From positions 1 through 64,000 of the forward strand of contig JAFRGO010000006.1 in the NCBI GenBank assembly GCA_017433765.1: DNA of 64,000 bases, written 5' to 3'. The position numbers and the translations under genes were made by a program. This DNA comes from Candidatus Saccharimonadota bacterium (lineage in GTDB: Bacteria > Patescibacteriota > Saccharimonadia > Saccharimonadales > Saccharimonadaceae). Below are positions 14,654-23,756 of the stretch, piece after piece (position 1 is the first letter of the stretch; the number at the start of each line of letters is the position of its first letter). A model generated the notes under the pieces. It had not been told where the DNA came from. It was given only the letters and a program-made list of their open reading frames with translations, and ran no database searches.

Positions 14654-17356
14654 TTATTTGCGGGATTTTTTCTTGTGTTTTTTGTTCTTTTTGGACTTTT
14701 TCGAGGTGGATTTAGCGGGAGTTTTCTCGGTTTTGGGCGATTTCTTAAACTCGCTGTCGAGATTTTTCTCACCGGACTGGATTTCGTTGACGCCTTTTTC
14801 GCTGGAGCTGGAGGCCATCTTGGTTAGCTCGGTGTCGTAGTCGTTTTGGGCGGCTTCGGTTTGGTTGGCTTCGGACTTTTGGATGGTAAGGAGAATGCGG
14901 ACAACTTCTTCGCGGAGTTTGCGTTCGAGGCCGTCGAAGAGTTTTTGGGACTCGGAACGATATTCGACGAGGGGGTCGCGTTGGCCGACGGAGCGCCAGT
15001 GGATGCCTTCGCGGAGATGCTGCATGTTCTCGAGATGTTGCATCCAGAGGATATCGAGGACTTTTAGATAGACTTCGCGCTCGATTTTGCGCATAACTTC
15101 GGGGGTGAACTCGGTCTCTTTGGCCGAATAGGCGGCTTCGACAGCTTCGAGGGCGGTTTTCTCACGGTCAGAGGCTCGACGGAGGAGGCCGATGCCTTCG
15201 ATGGTGTCATTGTCAATGACGGGGAAGGCAGATTTGAAATTCTTCGCGAAGTTTTTGTTGATTTTGCTGTTGAATTCGCAAAGTTCTTTGACTTCGTCTT
15301 TGATGAGTTTTTGAATTTCTTTGGAAATATCTTCGCCTTCGAGAATGCGACGGCGCATGAGATAGACGACGCGACGGTGGCGGTTGATTACGTTGTCGTA
15401 TTGGACGACGTTTTTGCGGGAGTCGAAGTTGAAACCTTCGATGCGCTTTTGGGCGGCTTCGAGAGTTTTGCTGATGGACTTGGTTTGAATCGGCATATCT
15501 TCGGCGACGCCGAGGCGGGACATGATGGCTTTGACGCGGTCGCCTTGAAAAATGCGCATGAGGTCGTCTTCGCAAGAAACGAAGAATTGGGTTGTGCCTG
15601 GGTCGCCTTGACGGCCGCCGCGGCCACGAAGCTGGTTGTCAACGCGGCGCGAATCGTGGCGAGCAGAGCCGATGACGACGAGACCACCGAGCTCTTTGAC
15701 GCCTTCGCCTAATTTAATGTCGGTACCACGGCCGGCCATGTTGGTGGCGAGGGTGATAGCGCCTTTTTCGCCGGCTTTTTCGATGATGGCGGCTTCGCGT
15801 TCGTTGTTTTTGGCGTTCAAAATCTCGTAGCTAATTCCCTGTTCGTCGAGATAGCGGGCGATTTCTTCGTTGTTGGCGATGGAATCGGAGCCGACGAGAA
15901 CAGGTTGACCGCGGTCGTGGTATTTTTTGATTTCGGCGGCGATGGCCTTGAGCTTGCCACGCTTGGTGGCGAAGATGAGGTCGTCTTTGTCAACGCGAAT
16001 GATGGGCTTGTTGGGTGGGATTTGGAGGACGTCGAGGCCGTAGATTTGTTGGAATTCTTCGGCTTCGGTGAAGGCGGTGCCGGTCATGCCGGAGAGTTTC
16101 TTGTAGAGGCGGAAGAAGTTCTGGAAGGAAATGGTTGCGAGGGTCATGGATTCTTGTTTTACTGCGACACCTTCCTTGGCTTCGATGGCTTGGTGGAGAC
16201 CTTCGTTGTAGCGGCGACCTTGCATGAGACGACCGGTGTGTTCGTCGACAATGATGACTTCGCCGGAATTTGTCACGACATAATCTTTGTCGCGGTGGAA
16301 GATGACTTCGGCGCGAAGGGCTTGGTTGAGATGATAGACGAGAGGAGTGTTTTTCGTAGAATAGAGTTCGTCGATACCGAGGAGGGACTCGACTTTTTCG
16401 ACACCCTTGTCGGTCAAGGTGACGCTACGGTGTTTTTCGTCGAGAGTGTAATCTTCGGGAGTGAGGTGGGAGGCGATTTTCGCGAATTGGTAGTAGGCCT
16501 CGGGATTGTCGCCGGCGGGAGCGGAGATAATGAGCGGAGTGCGGGCTTCGTCGATGAGAATGGAATCGACTTCATCCACGATGGCGAAATTGAGTTCGCG
16601 CTGGCGGAGGAATTTGACTTCGGAGGTCATATTGTCGCGAAGATAATCGAAGCCGAATTCGTTGTTGGTACCGTAGGTGATGTCGGCGTCGTAGGCTTCT
16701 TTGCGGGTGCAGGGTTTAAGATGGAGGAAACGTTCATCAGCGTGCTCGGTGTTCTCGTAGTCTTTGTCGTAGATGAAAGAAGCGTTGTTGATGATGACGG
16801 CGACGGAAAGGCCGAGGAAGTCATAGACAGGGCCGTTCCAGCCGGCATCACGTTGGGCGAGGTAATCGTTGACGGTGACGACGTGGACGCCGTGTCCGGG
16901 GAGAGCATTGAGGACGGCAGGAAGGAGAGCGACGAGAGTTTTGCCTTCGCCGGTTTTCATTTCGGCGATACGGCCTTCGTGGAGCGCAATGCCGCCGATG
17001 AGCTGGACGTCGTAGTGACGCATGCCGAGGATGCGGCGCGTAGCTTCGCGGACGATGGCAAAAACATCGGGGAGAAGTTTGTTGAGGGATTTTTCGTCTT
17101 TAGCTTGGGCGCGGAGGTCGTCGAAAGCAGACTTTAGCTCATCGTCGGAAAGTTTCTTGTATTTAGGCTCGAGCTTGCCAATTTCGAGGGCTTTTTTATG
17201 CATGCGGTGAAGAGTTTTTTTCTGGGCATCACCAAAAATGCCTTGGAGAAATTTGGTGGTGGCGGTACGGTCGGCAAGTTTGTCGGTCGGTTTCTTTTCT
17301 TTCTTCTGTTTCTTCTGCTTCGGGGGTTTTACGGGTTTGGCTTCTTTTGCGGGCAT
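14654..17356 (-). CDS. secA: Preprotein translocase ATPase SecA
   Basis: Motor of Sec-dependent export. The 900 residues have Walker A MKTGEGKT (133-140), DEVDSILIDEARTPLIIS in the DEAD motor and the late NMAGRGTDIKLGEGV motif. A basic ~30-residue N-terminal extension (repeated Lys, Pro, Gln) precedes the usual start, and the C-terminus ends in a Lys/Ser tail without the CxC...CH zinc-binding SecB-interaction motif of proteobacterial SecA. A 22-base leader carries an AAGGA ribosome site. The M16 protease gene follows in the same unit. Partners SecE and NusG are encoded near 63 kb. Confidence 0.98.
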   Translation of the reverse strand: MPAKEAKPVKPPKQKKQKKEKKPTDKLADRTATTKFLQGIFGDAQKKTLHRMHKKALEIGKLEPKYKKLSDDELKSAFDDLRAQAKDEKSLNKLLPDVFAIVREATRRILGMRHYDVQLIGGIALHEGRIAEMKTGEGKTLVALLPAVLNALPGHGVHVVTVNDYLAQRDAGWNGPVYDFLGLSVAVIINNASFIYDKDYENTEHADERFLHLKPCTRKEAYDADITYGTNNEFGFDYLRDNMTSEVKFLRQRELNFAIVDEVDSILIDEARTPLIISAPAGDNPEAYYQFAKIASHLTPEDYTLDEKHRSVTLTDKGVEKVESLLGIDELYSTKNTPLVYHLNQALRAEVIFHRDKDYVVTNSGEVIIVDEHTGRLMQGRRYNEGLHQAIEAKEGVAVKQESMTLATISFQNFFRLYKKLSGMTGTAFTEAEEFQQIYGLDVLQIPPNKPIIRVDKDDLIFATKRGKLKAIAAEIKKYHDRGQPVLVGSDSIANNEEIARYLDEQGISYEILNAKNNEREAAIIEKAGEKGAITLATNMAGRGTDIKLGEGVKELGGLVVIGSARHDSRRVDNQLRGRGGRQGDPGTTQFFVSCEDDLMRIFQGDRVKAIMSRLGVAEDMPIQTKSISKTLEAAQKRIEGFNFDSRKNVVQYDNVINRHRRVVYLMRRRILEGEDISKEIQKLIKDEVKELCEFNSKINKNFAKNFKSAFPVIDNDTIEGIGLLRRASDREKTALEAVEAAYSAKETEFTPEVMRKIEREVYLKVLDILWMQHLENMQHLREGIHWRSVGQRDPLVEYRSESQKLFDGLERKLREEVVRILLTIQKSEANQTEAAQNDYDTELTKMASSSSEKGVNEIQSGEKNLDSEFKKSPKTEKTPAKSTSKKSKKNKKHKKKSRK

Positions 17357-17385
17357 AGTGAATAATCCTTCGAAATTATCTTTCT

Positions 17386-17394
17386 AGTTTAGCA
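17386..17394 (-). promoter_or_regulatory. Extended -10 promoter of secA
   Basis: Minus strand TG-C-TAAACT lies about 30 bases before the ATG. This leaves a short leader containing AAGGA, unlike the leaderless genes nearby. Confidence 0.6.
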
Positions 17395-17396
17395 TA

Positions 17397-17759
17397 TTAT
17401 CTATTGCGGTGGAACAGGTTTTTTAGGGACTTTTTGGGGCGAGAGTTTTCGGTTTCGGTCTTGTAGCGACGAATTTGGCCGAGAAGTTTGGCTTCGACGA
17501 GGTCAAGGCCAGCAAAAATGTTAGAACAATCGTCTTTGGCGGCGATAACCTTGCCGCCGGGGATTTCCATAGCGGCCGAAACTTCGTATTTGTTGCCTGG
17601 GTTGCGGTTAGTCTCGGTGATGACGACCTTGGCGACGACTTCTTTTTTGCTAGATTTGGGGAGGTATTTGTCGAGTTTGCCGATTTTTTTCTGGGCGTAT
17701 TTTTGGTGGACTTCGGCGAGCTTGAAATTGCTACCGGTGATGTCGAGTTTACTAATCAT
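17397..17759 (-). CDS. hpf: Ribosome hibernation promoting factor, short form
   Basis: HPF/YfiA-like protein that binds the 30S decoding region and inactivates ribosomes under stress. The 120 residues contain only the N-terminal RaiA-type domain plus a basic tail (RPKKSLKNLFHRNR), so it lacks the C-terminal dimerisation domain of long HPF. A strong Shine-Dalgarno (AAGGAGGAA) lies inside the serS 3' end, and the ATG overlaps the serS stop by one base (TAATG), coupling the two genes. Confidence 0.88.
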   Translation of the reverse strand: MISKLDITGSNFKLAEVHQKYAQKKIGKLDKYLPKSSKKEVVAKVVITETNRNPGNKYEVSAAMEIPGGKVIAAKDDCSNIFAGLDLVEAKLLGQIRRYKTETENSRPKKSLKNLFHRNR

Positions 17760-19009
17760 TAGATTTCCTCCTTGTTGTTTAGATAAGGTTTCAAAGCTTC
17801 GGGAACCTTTAGCTTGCCATCTTTGGTGGCGTAGTTTTCGATGAGGGCGACCATGGTGCGGGCGAGGGAGATGGCGGTGCCGTTCAGAGTGTGAAGAACT
17901 TCGACTTCGCCGGACTTGCGGCGGACGCGGATGTTGAGCGAGCGAGCCTGGAAGTCGGTGCAGTTGGAGCAGGAAGTGAGTTCGCGATATTTTTCGTCAA
18001 CTGGAGACCAGTATTCGATGTCGTATTTTTTGGCGGCGGGAGAACCCAAATCGCCGGCAGCGATGTTGATAATATGGTAAGGAATGCCAAGGGATTGCCA
18101 GATGTCTTCTTCGATGGAGAGGATTTTTTCGTGCATTTTTTTGGATTCTTCGGGGAGACAGAAGATATACATTTCGAGTTTGTCGAATTGGTGGACGCGG
18201 AAGAGACCGCGGGTGTGTTTGCCGTAGGTGCCGGCTTCTTTGCGGAAACAGGCGGAAAGACCAGCGTAGCAAAGAGGCAAGTCGGCTTCGTCGATGATCT
18301 CGTCCATGTGGTAGCCGGTGAGGGGCATCTCGGCGGTAGCGATTAGGGCGAGATCCTCGCCTTCGATATAGTATTCGTCGGATTGTTCGGAGGAGCGAGG
18401 ATTGAAACCGCAGCCCTCGAGGACTTTTGAAGAGACGAGATCGGGGACGAGCATGAAGTGGAAGCCGGCTTCGGTGACTTTCTGGAGACCGAATTGAATT
18501 AGAGCGTTTTCGAGAAGAGCAAGCTCGTCGCGCAAATAGTAGAACTTGGCGCCGGCGACTTTGGCGCCGCGCTCAAAATCGACCCAATTGCGGGAAGTGG
18601 CGTAGTCGAGATGGTCAACGGCGTCGGCGTGGGGGCGATGTTCGCCCCAGGATTTAACTTCGACGGAGTTTTCTTCTGGGCCGAGAGGAACATCCTCGAA
18701 GATGATATTCGGGACTTGTTTGAGGGTGTCTTTGATTTGGGCTTCGAGTTCGGAAAGGGATTTTTCTTTTTCGGAAAGTTCTAGTTTGAGTTTCTTGCCT
18801 TTTTCGATGAGTTTCGGATCGGGTTTGCCGGACTTCATGGCCGAAGCAATCTCGTTGCGAGATTTGCGCAGAGCTTCGACGTCAAGGAGTAGGGCCTTGC
18901 GTTTGTCGTCTAGCTCGAGGACCTTTTTTGGTTCGATTTTGTAACCTTTTTCGCGAGTAGAATGCTCGACGAGAGCTAAGTTGTTGCGAATAAAATTTGC
19001 GTCTAACAT
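17759..19009 (-). CDS. serS: Seryl-tRNA synthetase
   Basis: Class II aminoacyl-tRNA synthetase charging tRNA-Ser. The 416 residues comprise an N-terminal coiled-coil tRNA-binding arm (about 27-100, charged heptads LIEKGKKLKLELSEKEKS) and a catalytic core with FRKEAGTYGKHTRGLFRVHQF (motif 2) and the late NGTAISLARTMVALIENY motif 3. The start is set by a -10 box exactly 6 bases upstream. With no leader, T-box-type regulation is impossible. First gene of a serS-hpf pair. Confidence 0.97.
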   Translation of the reverse strand: MLDANFIRNNLALVEHSTREKGYKIEPKKVLELDDKRKALLLDVEALRKSRNEIASAMKSGKPDPKLIEKGKKLKLELSEKEKSLSELEAQIKDTLKQVPNIIFEDVPLGPEENSVEVKSWGEHRPHADAVDHLDYATSRNWVDFERGAKVAGAKFYYLRDELALLENALIQFGLQKVTEAGFHFMLVPDLVSSKVLEGCGFNPRSSEQSDEYYIEGEDLALIATAEMPLTGYHMDEIIDEADLPLCYAGLSACFRKEAGTYGKHTRGLFRVHQFDKLEMYIFCLPEESKKMHEKILSIEEDIWQSLGIPYHIINIAAGDLGSPAAKKYDIEYWSPVDEKYRELTSCSNCTDFQARSLNIRVRRKSGEVEVLHTLNGTAISLARTMVALIENYATKDGKLKVPEALKPYLNNKEEI

Positions 19010-19015
19010 AGCTTT

Positions 19016-19041
19016 ATTATATCAGTTTTCGTCTGTTTGTT
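19016..19041 (-). promoter_or_regulatory. Promoter of serS, leaderless
   Basis: Minus strand: a TTGAAC-like -35 about 17 bases before the extended -10 TG-A-TATAAT, which ends exactly 6 bases before the ATG. Confidence 0.7.
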
Positions 19042-19048
19042 CAATGAA

Positions 19049-20791
19049 CTAGGCGCCGGAAGTGGGATTGAAGGGGAGGCTATCTAGAGAGAAGGGTTCA
19101 CTCGCGGGATGTTCGGGCGCGGGCATAGCGGCCTGGAGGTCGGTCTGGGGCTCGAGAGGCTGGGTTGGCTGGACTGCTGGCTCAGGTGTTGGGGGCTGGG
19201 GCGCCGCCATATTGACCAGAGGCATAGCATTCGTAGGCGCAGGCGTAGAGCTCGGCGTTGGCTGAGGAATTTGGTTCGACGTGGAAATGGAATCTGGAAC
19301 GGGCGTGGCGTTGACGACTAGCGGGTCTTGGCCCTCGTCGGGTTGGGCTTGGTTGGCTACTGGCGGAACTGGCTCCTGGACTGTCTCGACTGGCGGTTCG
19401 GCGGCTGGGGGCGCCTGAGTCGGCGTCTCCAAAACAGTAGCACTAGCCTCGGAGAACGAGGGTGCTTGTTCGACGGCCTTGGGCGGAGTTGGGAAGTTGA
19501 AAGTGGCAGTCTCGGTTGGCGCTGGCGCAGGCTCGGATGGAGGCGAGAATGGGCTATCGACTGGATTTCCGGGCGCGGTATCCATGAAAGGATTGTCCGT
19601 CGGAGTAGGAGCAGGGGCGCTAGGGGCGGGTGCCGCCGCGGTGGGGACGTTGATGAAGGGATTATCCCCTGGATTAGCGGTTGGTGCTGGTGCGACTGGC
19701 TGGGGGGCAGGCGAAACGGCTGGCGCTGGGGGCTGAATCATTGGGACGGAAGGCGGCGGGGTAATAGAAACTGGTGCCGGAGAATTCGGAGTCTTCTTCT
19801 TAATAACGAAGAAATATACGGCGAGCAGACCACCAATTAAAACTAGCGCTACGACGATAATAATTATAGCTGTGGCCGAAGACGAGCCAGTAGAAGTTGT
19901 ATTCGTAGTCGCGGGAACAGTGGACGCGCTTTCGCTTCCGGCCTTGGCGATTTTGAGCCGATAAATGGACTGCGCATCACCATTAGTGACCGTGATACGG
20001 ACGACACTGCCGTCTTTGAGCTCGGAATTATTCGTGATTTTATAAGTGGCTTCGGAAGCGGTCGGCTCGGCGCTAATGGTGAGTTTATCGACGTCATCGT
20101 CTATCTGGACGTTGTAAGTGAAGGTCGTGGGCGAAAAGTCAATATCGTAGCCAGTGATGGACAAGGATTTTAGTGAAGTATCGCTTTTGGTCGCGGACGA
20201 ACTGGTTTCACTAGAGTTAGTGCTGTCGGAAGACGATTGTTGGTCGGAAGACTGGCTATCGGTCGAGCTATTGCTATTGCTGCTGTTACTATTGTTGTTC
20301 GATGAATTTTGGCTAGGGGAGATAATGACGTCTGGAGCCGTGACGGAAACGTTGGCAACGACGCCGCCGGCGGTGAATTCGGAGTTGGCGACGTCGGCGA
20401 AATAGACGTTGGAGAAGGCGATTTTGGCGGTGCCGGACGAGGCGTTGGCTTTCAAGGTGATGGTGCCGAGGGAAATAGTCCCGGACTGGCCGGAGGTATT
20501 CTGGGCGGAGAAATCAGCGCCAGAAAGGGCGCCCGACCAAGTGGAAGCACTACTAGAGAAGCTGACGAGTTGGGCGCCGGTAATGGAAAAACTAGCGTAG
20601 ATGGCCTTGATGACGGAGCTGGAGCTAGCGGAGAGGCTACAGTTGAAGGTGGTGCTAGTCTCGATGGTGCCGGGGCAGGCGAGAGCTAGGGAGTTCCCAG
20701 CGGCGAAGGCGCTAGTAGGAGTGAAAAGCGAGACAAAAAATCCGAGAACGGCTAAGCCACGGAGGAGTTTAGATTGGGTTGCCCACTTCAT
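19049..20791 (-). CDS. Type I membrane surface protein: cohesin-like and cadherin-like domains, Pro-rich tail
   Basis: The 580 residues read in order: signal peptide (1-31), a cohesin-like beta domain (about 32-152, from LALACPGTIETSTTFNCSL), a Ser/Asn/Asp-rich linker (159-205), a cadherin-like beta-sandwich repeat (about 205-283, SLKSLSITGYDIDFSP...TYNV), a transmembrane helix (about 306-330) followed by KKK, and a ~250-residue Pro/Ala/Val/Gln-rich tail predicted to be cytoplasmic. The extracellular part could bind host or partner surfaces; the size of the intracellular proline-rich tail is odd. A TACAAT -10 box lies 7 bases before the ATG. Domain names are from pattern recognition, so medium certainty. 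Confidence 0.72.
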   Translation of the reverse strand: MKWATQSKLLRGLAVLGFFVSLFTPTSAFAAGNSLALACPGTIETSTTFNCSLSASSSSVIKAIYASFSITGAQLVSFSSSASTWSGALSGADFSAQNTSGQSGTISLGTITLKANASSGTAKIAFSNVYFADVANSEFTAGGVVANVSVTAPDVIISPSQNSSNNNSNSSNSNSSTDSQSSDQQSSSDSTNSSETSSSATKSDTSLKSLSITGYDIDFSPTTFTYNVQIDDDVDKLTISAEPTASEATYKITNNSELKDGSVVRITVTNGDAQSIYRLKIAKAGSESASTVPATTNTTSTGSSSATAIIIIVVALVLIGGLLAVYFFVIKKKTPNSPAPVSITPPPSVPMIQPPAPAVSPAPQPVAPAPTANPGDNPFINVPTAAAPAPSAPAPTPTDNPFMDTAPGNPVDSPFSPPSEPAPAPTETATFNFPTPPKAVEQAPSFSEASATVLETPTQAPPAAEPPVETVQEPVPPVANQAQPDEGQDPLVVNATPVPDSISTSNQIPQPTPSSTPAPTNAMPLVNMAAPQPPTPEPAVQPTQPLEPQTDLQAAMPAPEHPASEPFSLDSLPFNPTSGA

Positions 20792-20798
20792 ATATATT

Positions 20799-20807
20799 AT
20801 TGTATCA
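20799..20807 (-). promoter_or_regulatory. Extended -10 promoter of the cohesin-domain gene
   Basis: Minus strand TG-A-TACAAT ends 7 bases before the ATG. Confidence 0.6.
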
Positions 20808-20827
20808 CAAGATGCTTATGTTTGGTA

Positions 20828-21736
20828 TTATTTTATGGATTTTATGGCGGATTTTAGTGCGTTGATGGATTTTTGCATTTTAATACCCTCCGCCTCACTC
20901 ATGCTAATATTGAGGCGGCGGTAAACTCCGCGGCGACCAACGACGGTCGGAAAGCCGTTATAAACATCGCCGTAGTCATCGTAAGAACTGATGGGAAGGA
21001 CACGGCGTTCGTCGTTGAGGATGCAGTTGATGATATTGGCGACGCAAGCGCCGATACCATAGTAAGTCGCGCCTTTGCGCTCGATAATAGCGTAGGCTTC
21101 ATTGCGGGCAAAATCCTCGATTTCGGAGCGGACTTTTTCGGATAACAATTCGGAGATTGGCTCGCCGCCGAGATCGGCCTTTGACCAGAGGGCGAATTCG
21201 GTGTCGCCGTGTTCGCCGATTTGGTAAGCGTGGACAGATTTAGGATTGACCTTTAGACGCTCGGCAATCTGGAAACGAAGACGGGCAGAGTCGAGGACGG
21301 TGCCAGAACCGATAACGCGAGAAGACGGGAGACCGGAATATTTCCAGGTGAGATAAGTAAGCACATCCATCGGGTTGCTAACGACGAGAAAAATACCATC
21401 AAAACCATTTTTCATAATGTCGCCAATCATGGATTTGAAAATCGTGGCGTTTTTGTTTAGTAAATCCATACGGGTCTCGCCCGGCTTCTGGGGAGCGCCG
21501 GCGGTGATGACGATAATGTCGCAAGACTTGGCTTCGGAATAGTCGCCGGAGGAAATTTTTAAATAAGATGGGGCGACGGCGAGAGCATCGCGGAGATCCA
21601 TCGCTTCGCCTTCGGCGTCGGCGGAGTTGATGTCGGTCAAGACGAGCTCGTTGACCGCGGTGCGTTGGTTTACTAGAGAATAGGCAATCGATGCACCGAC
21701 ATTACCTGTTCCGACAATCATAACTTTATTGGACAT
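20828..21736 (-). CDS. ldh: L-lactate dehydrogenase
   Basis: NADH-dependent reduction of pyruvate to L-lactate, regenerating NAD+ in fermentation. The 302 residues have the nucleotide-binding GTGNVG (9-14), a substrate loop PQKPGETR in which Gln marks lactate rather than malate specificity, and the catalytic histidine in GEHGDTE. A leader of about 20 bases carries AAAGGGTGG as ribosome site; the -10 lies in an AT-rich run (TATAAT at 21764-21769). It fits with gap in the same window as the redox-balancing end of glycolysis. Confidence 0.94.
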   Translation of the reverse strand: MSNKVMIVGTGNVGASIAYSLVNQRTAVNELVLTDINSADAEGEAMDLRDALAVAPSYLKISSGDYSEAKSCDIIVITAGAPQKPGETRMDLLNKNATIFKSMIGDIMKNGFDGIFLVVSNPMDVLTYLTWKYSGLPSSRVIGSGTVLDSARLRFQIAERLKVNPKSVHAYQIGEHGDTEFALWSKADLGGEPISELLSEKVRSEIEDFARNEAYAIIERKGATYYGIGACVANIINCILNDERRVLPISSYDDYGDVYNGFPTVVGRRGVYRRLNISMSEAEGIKMQKSINALKSAIKSIK

Positions 21737-21763
21737 AGGCCACCCTTTCTATATATTATATAT

Positions 21764-21769
21764 ATTATA
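21764..21769 (-). promoter_or_regulatory. -10 element of ldh
   Basis: Minus strand TATAAT inside a TA-rich tract, followed by a short leader with a Shine-Dalgarno. A second TATAAT lies about 11 bases closer to the gene, so the exact start is ambiguous. Confidence 0.5.
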
Positions 21770-21798
21770 GTAAAAGTTTATGGTTTTGGAAAGCGTGA

Positions 21799-23253
21799 TT
21801 AGTTTTTGGTGCGAATGATGGGAAAGGGGACAGCCTCGCGGCCAGAGACGCCTTCGAAGAGCCAGAAGTTTCTCTCGCTGTTGCCCCAACCGCAGGCCGG
21901 AGGCATGCCATATTCGAGCATTTCGACAAAGTCGCGATCGAGCATTTGGGCCTCGGAATCGCCAGCGTCGCGGGCGGCTTGTTGTTCTTCGAAACGAGCA
22001 AGTTGGTCGAGCGGGTCGTTGAGCTCGGAAAAACCGTTGCCCATTTCGGAACCGGCGATGATGGGATGGAAGCGCTCGGTGACTAGGGGAGAAGTCTCGG
22101 ACTTTTTGGCGAGAGGGCTGAGGGTGAGGGGCTCTTCGATGAGCCAGAAAGGACCAGCGCTGGTCTTGCGGATAAGTTTCCAGACGTGGTCGATGAGGTG
22201 GGGAGTGGACATGGACTCGTCGAAAGTGACGTTGTTCTGACGAAGAATGTCGATAAGTTGGGCACGGTCGGGATGAAAAACGTCAACAGAAAACTTTTCT
22301 TTCAACAAGTCGGAATATTTGATGCGTGGCCAAGCTTGGTCGAGATTGATGTCAAAACCGTTGACATGGAACTCGAGAGTGCCCCAGGTCTCCTGGCAGA
22401 CGTATTTAATCATTTTTTCGTAAAAATCCATGCCGTCTTCGTAATTTTCGTAGGCGGAATAGGCCTCGAAGGCGATATGCTCGGGGAGATGTTCATCGTC
22501 GATACCCTCGTTGCGGAAGCGGGGGCCAATGTCGAAGACTTTTTCAAAACCGCCGCCGAGGAGACGCTTCAAGGGAAGCTCGTGGGAAATGCGGAGATAG
22601 AAATCTTCGTCGAGGGCGTCCATGTGGGTCGTGAAGGGGGTGGCGTCGGCACCGCCGGTGGTGTGTTCGAGGACAGGGACATTTACTTCGACAAAACCAT
22701 GCGAGAGCATGAAATCGCGGGTGGCTTGCCAGAATTTAGAGCGACGAACGAGGCGGGCGCGGACTTCGGGATTGACGTTCATGTCGACGTAGCGGCGACG
22801 ATAGCGTTCTTCCTTATTAGTGAAACCGTCGCGACCCGGAAGAGGGCGGAGGGTTTTGGTTAGCAAGCGGAGCGTGTTTGAGAAGACGGAGAGCTCGCCG
22901 GTGGAGCTTTTACCAACTTGACCAGAAGCCTCGACAAAATCGCCGGTGTCGAGGAGTTTGAGGCGTTTGGTATTGAAAACTTTGGCGTCGTCGGCTAAAT
23001 CTTTGGCGGTCATGAAGACTTGAATTTCTCCGGAATCGTCGAGGAGTTTAACGAAGGCGAGTTTGCCGAAGGAACGAATAGCCGTGATGCGACCGGAAAT
23101 CGTGACAGTTTGCCCGTCAAAGGTGCCAAAATCAGCCAAAATGTCGCCGATTTTAGTGTCGCGATTCGATTTTGAGGGGTAGGGGTTAATCCCGAGAGAT
23201 TTGATTTCGTCTAGCTTGCGCAGGCGTTCGTTACGATAATCTTCTAGCAACAT
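21799..23253 (-). CDS. lysS: Lysyl-tRNA synthetase (class II)
   Basis: Charges tRNA-Lys. The 484 residues show an N-terminal OB-fold anticodon-binding domain (about 50-150) and the class II core with FRNEGIDDEHLPEH (motif 2) and the late GCGWGNSERNFWL/GVSGREAVPFP region in place of the more usual motif 3 ending. The start is fixed by a -10 box 6 bases upstream. Downstream of greA and proS on the same strand but with its own promoter. Confidence 0.95.
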   Translation of the reverse strand: MLLEDYRNERLRKLDEIKSLGINPYPSKSNRDTKIGDILADFGTFDGQTVTISGRITAIRSFGKLAFVKLLDDSGEIQVFMTAKDLADDAKVFNTKRLKLLDTGDFVEASGQVGKSSTGELSVFSNTLRLLTKTLRPLPGRDGFTNKEERYRRRYVDMNVNPEVRARLVRRSKFWQATRDFMLSHGFVEVNVPVLEHTTGGADATPFTTHMDALDEDFYLRISHELPLKRLLGGGFEKVFDIGPRFRNEGIDDEHLPEHIAFEAYSAYENYEDGMDFYEKMIKYVCQETWGTLEFHVNGFDINLDQAWPRIKYSDLLKEKFSVDVFHPDRAQLIDILRQNNVTFDESMSTPHLIDHVWKLIRKTSAGPFWLIEEPLTLSPLAKKSETSPLVTERFHPIIAGSEMGNGFSELNDPLDQLARFEEQQAARDAGDSEAQMLDRDFVEMLEYGMPPACGWGNSERNFWLFEGVSGREAVPFPIIRTKN

Positions 23254-23259
23254 AAAAAT

Positions 23260-23268
23260 ATTATAACA
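23260..23268 (-). promoter_or_regulatory. Extended -10 promoter of lysS, leaderless
   Basis: Minus strand TG-T-TATAAT ends exactly 6 bases before the ATG. Confidence 0.7.
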
Positions 23269-23274
23269 TAGAAG

Positions 23275-23721
23275 CTAGGCAACAGAAAGAATTTTGCCGA
23301 GCTTGCCGTTGGGAAGCTGGTATTCTTCGCCGACTTTGTGGCCGAGGAGAGCTTGGCCGACGGGAGATTCGTTGCTAATCTTCCCTTCCAGAGGGTTGGC
23401 TTCGACGGGGCCGACGAGGTGGTAGGTGAATTGCTTTTTGTTGACTTCGACGGTGACGGTGCTGCCGAGAGTGATTTTGTCGCTCTGGCGGGTGCGGAGG
23501 ACTTTGGCGTTTTTGAGAATGTCTTGGATTTCGAGAATACGGCCTTCGGCGACCTTTTGTTCGTTGCGGGCGGCGGAGTAATCTTCGTTCTCGGACAAAT
23601 CGCCAAAAGCGCGGGCGGTGGCGATTTTTTCGGTAATTTCTGCGCGCCCGGATATGAGGGTCTGGAGTTCGGCCTCGAGGGCTTTCTTCCCTTCAGAAGT
23701 AAGGGTGATATCTTTTTTCAT
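23275..23721 (-). CDS. greA: Transcription elongation factor GreA
   Basis: Rescues backtracked RNA polymerase by stimulating transcript cleavage. The 148 residues have the N-terminal coiled-coil hairpin with the acidic tip (SENEDYSAARNEQ) and the C-terminal FKBP-like domain (GLVGHKVGE-type region LLGHKVGEEYQLPNG). An AAGGAAA ribosome site precedes the ATG. The gene follows proS by 22 bases and a palindrome that ends proS lies between them. Confidence 0.95.
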   Translation of the reverse strand: MKKDITLTSEGKKALEAELQTLISGRAEITEKIATARAFGDLSENEDYSAARNEQKVAEGRILEIQDILKNAKVLRTRQSDKITLGSTVTVEVNKKQFTYHLVGPVEANPLEGKISNESPVGQALLGHKVGEEYQLPNGKLGKILSVA

Positions 23722-23737
23722 GGTCCAATTTCCTTAT

Positions 23738-23756
23738 ATACTGCTAAAGTTTAGCA
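23738..23756 (-). repeat. Inverted repeat at the proS-greA junction
   Basis: The palindrome ACTGCTAAA / TTTAGCAGT spans the last proS codons and its TAG stop. Without a T run it is unlikely to be a strong terminator. It may slow polymerase, protect an RNA end or bind a protein. Confidence 0.5.

Noticed and set aside
15905-17137. Long plus-strand open frame of 410 codons opposite secA
   Set aside because: It lies wholly antisense to a well-conserved gene, has a low-complexity Gly/Val/Glu/Phe composition caused by the codon bias of secA, and has no promoter or ribosome site. The same applies to the other long antisense frames, for example at 6846-7763 and 30673-31533.
19350-19800. Separate gene for the proline-rich tail of the surface protein
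   Set aside because: The frame is continuous with the signal peptide, ectodomain and membrane helix, and no internal ribosome site or promoter is seen.
23738-23756. Strong terminator between proS and greA
   Set aside because: The palindrome is perfect but has no T run on either strand, so I list it only as an inverted repeat.
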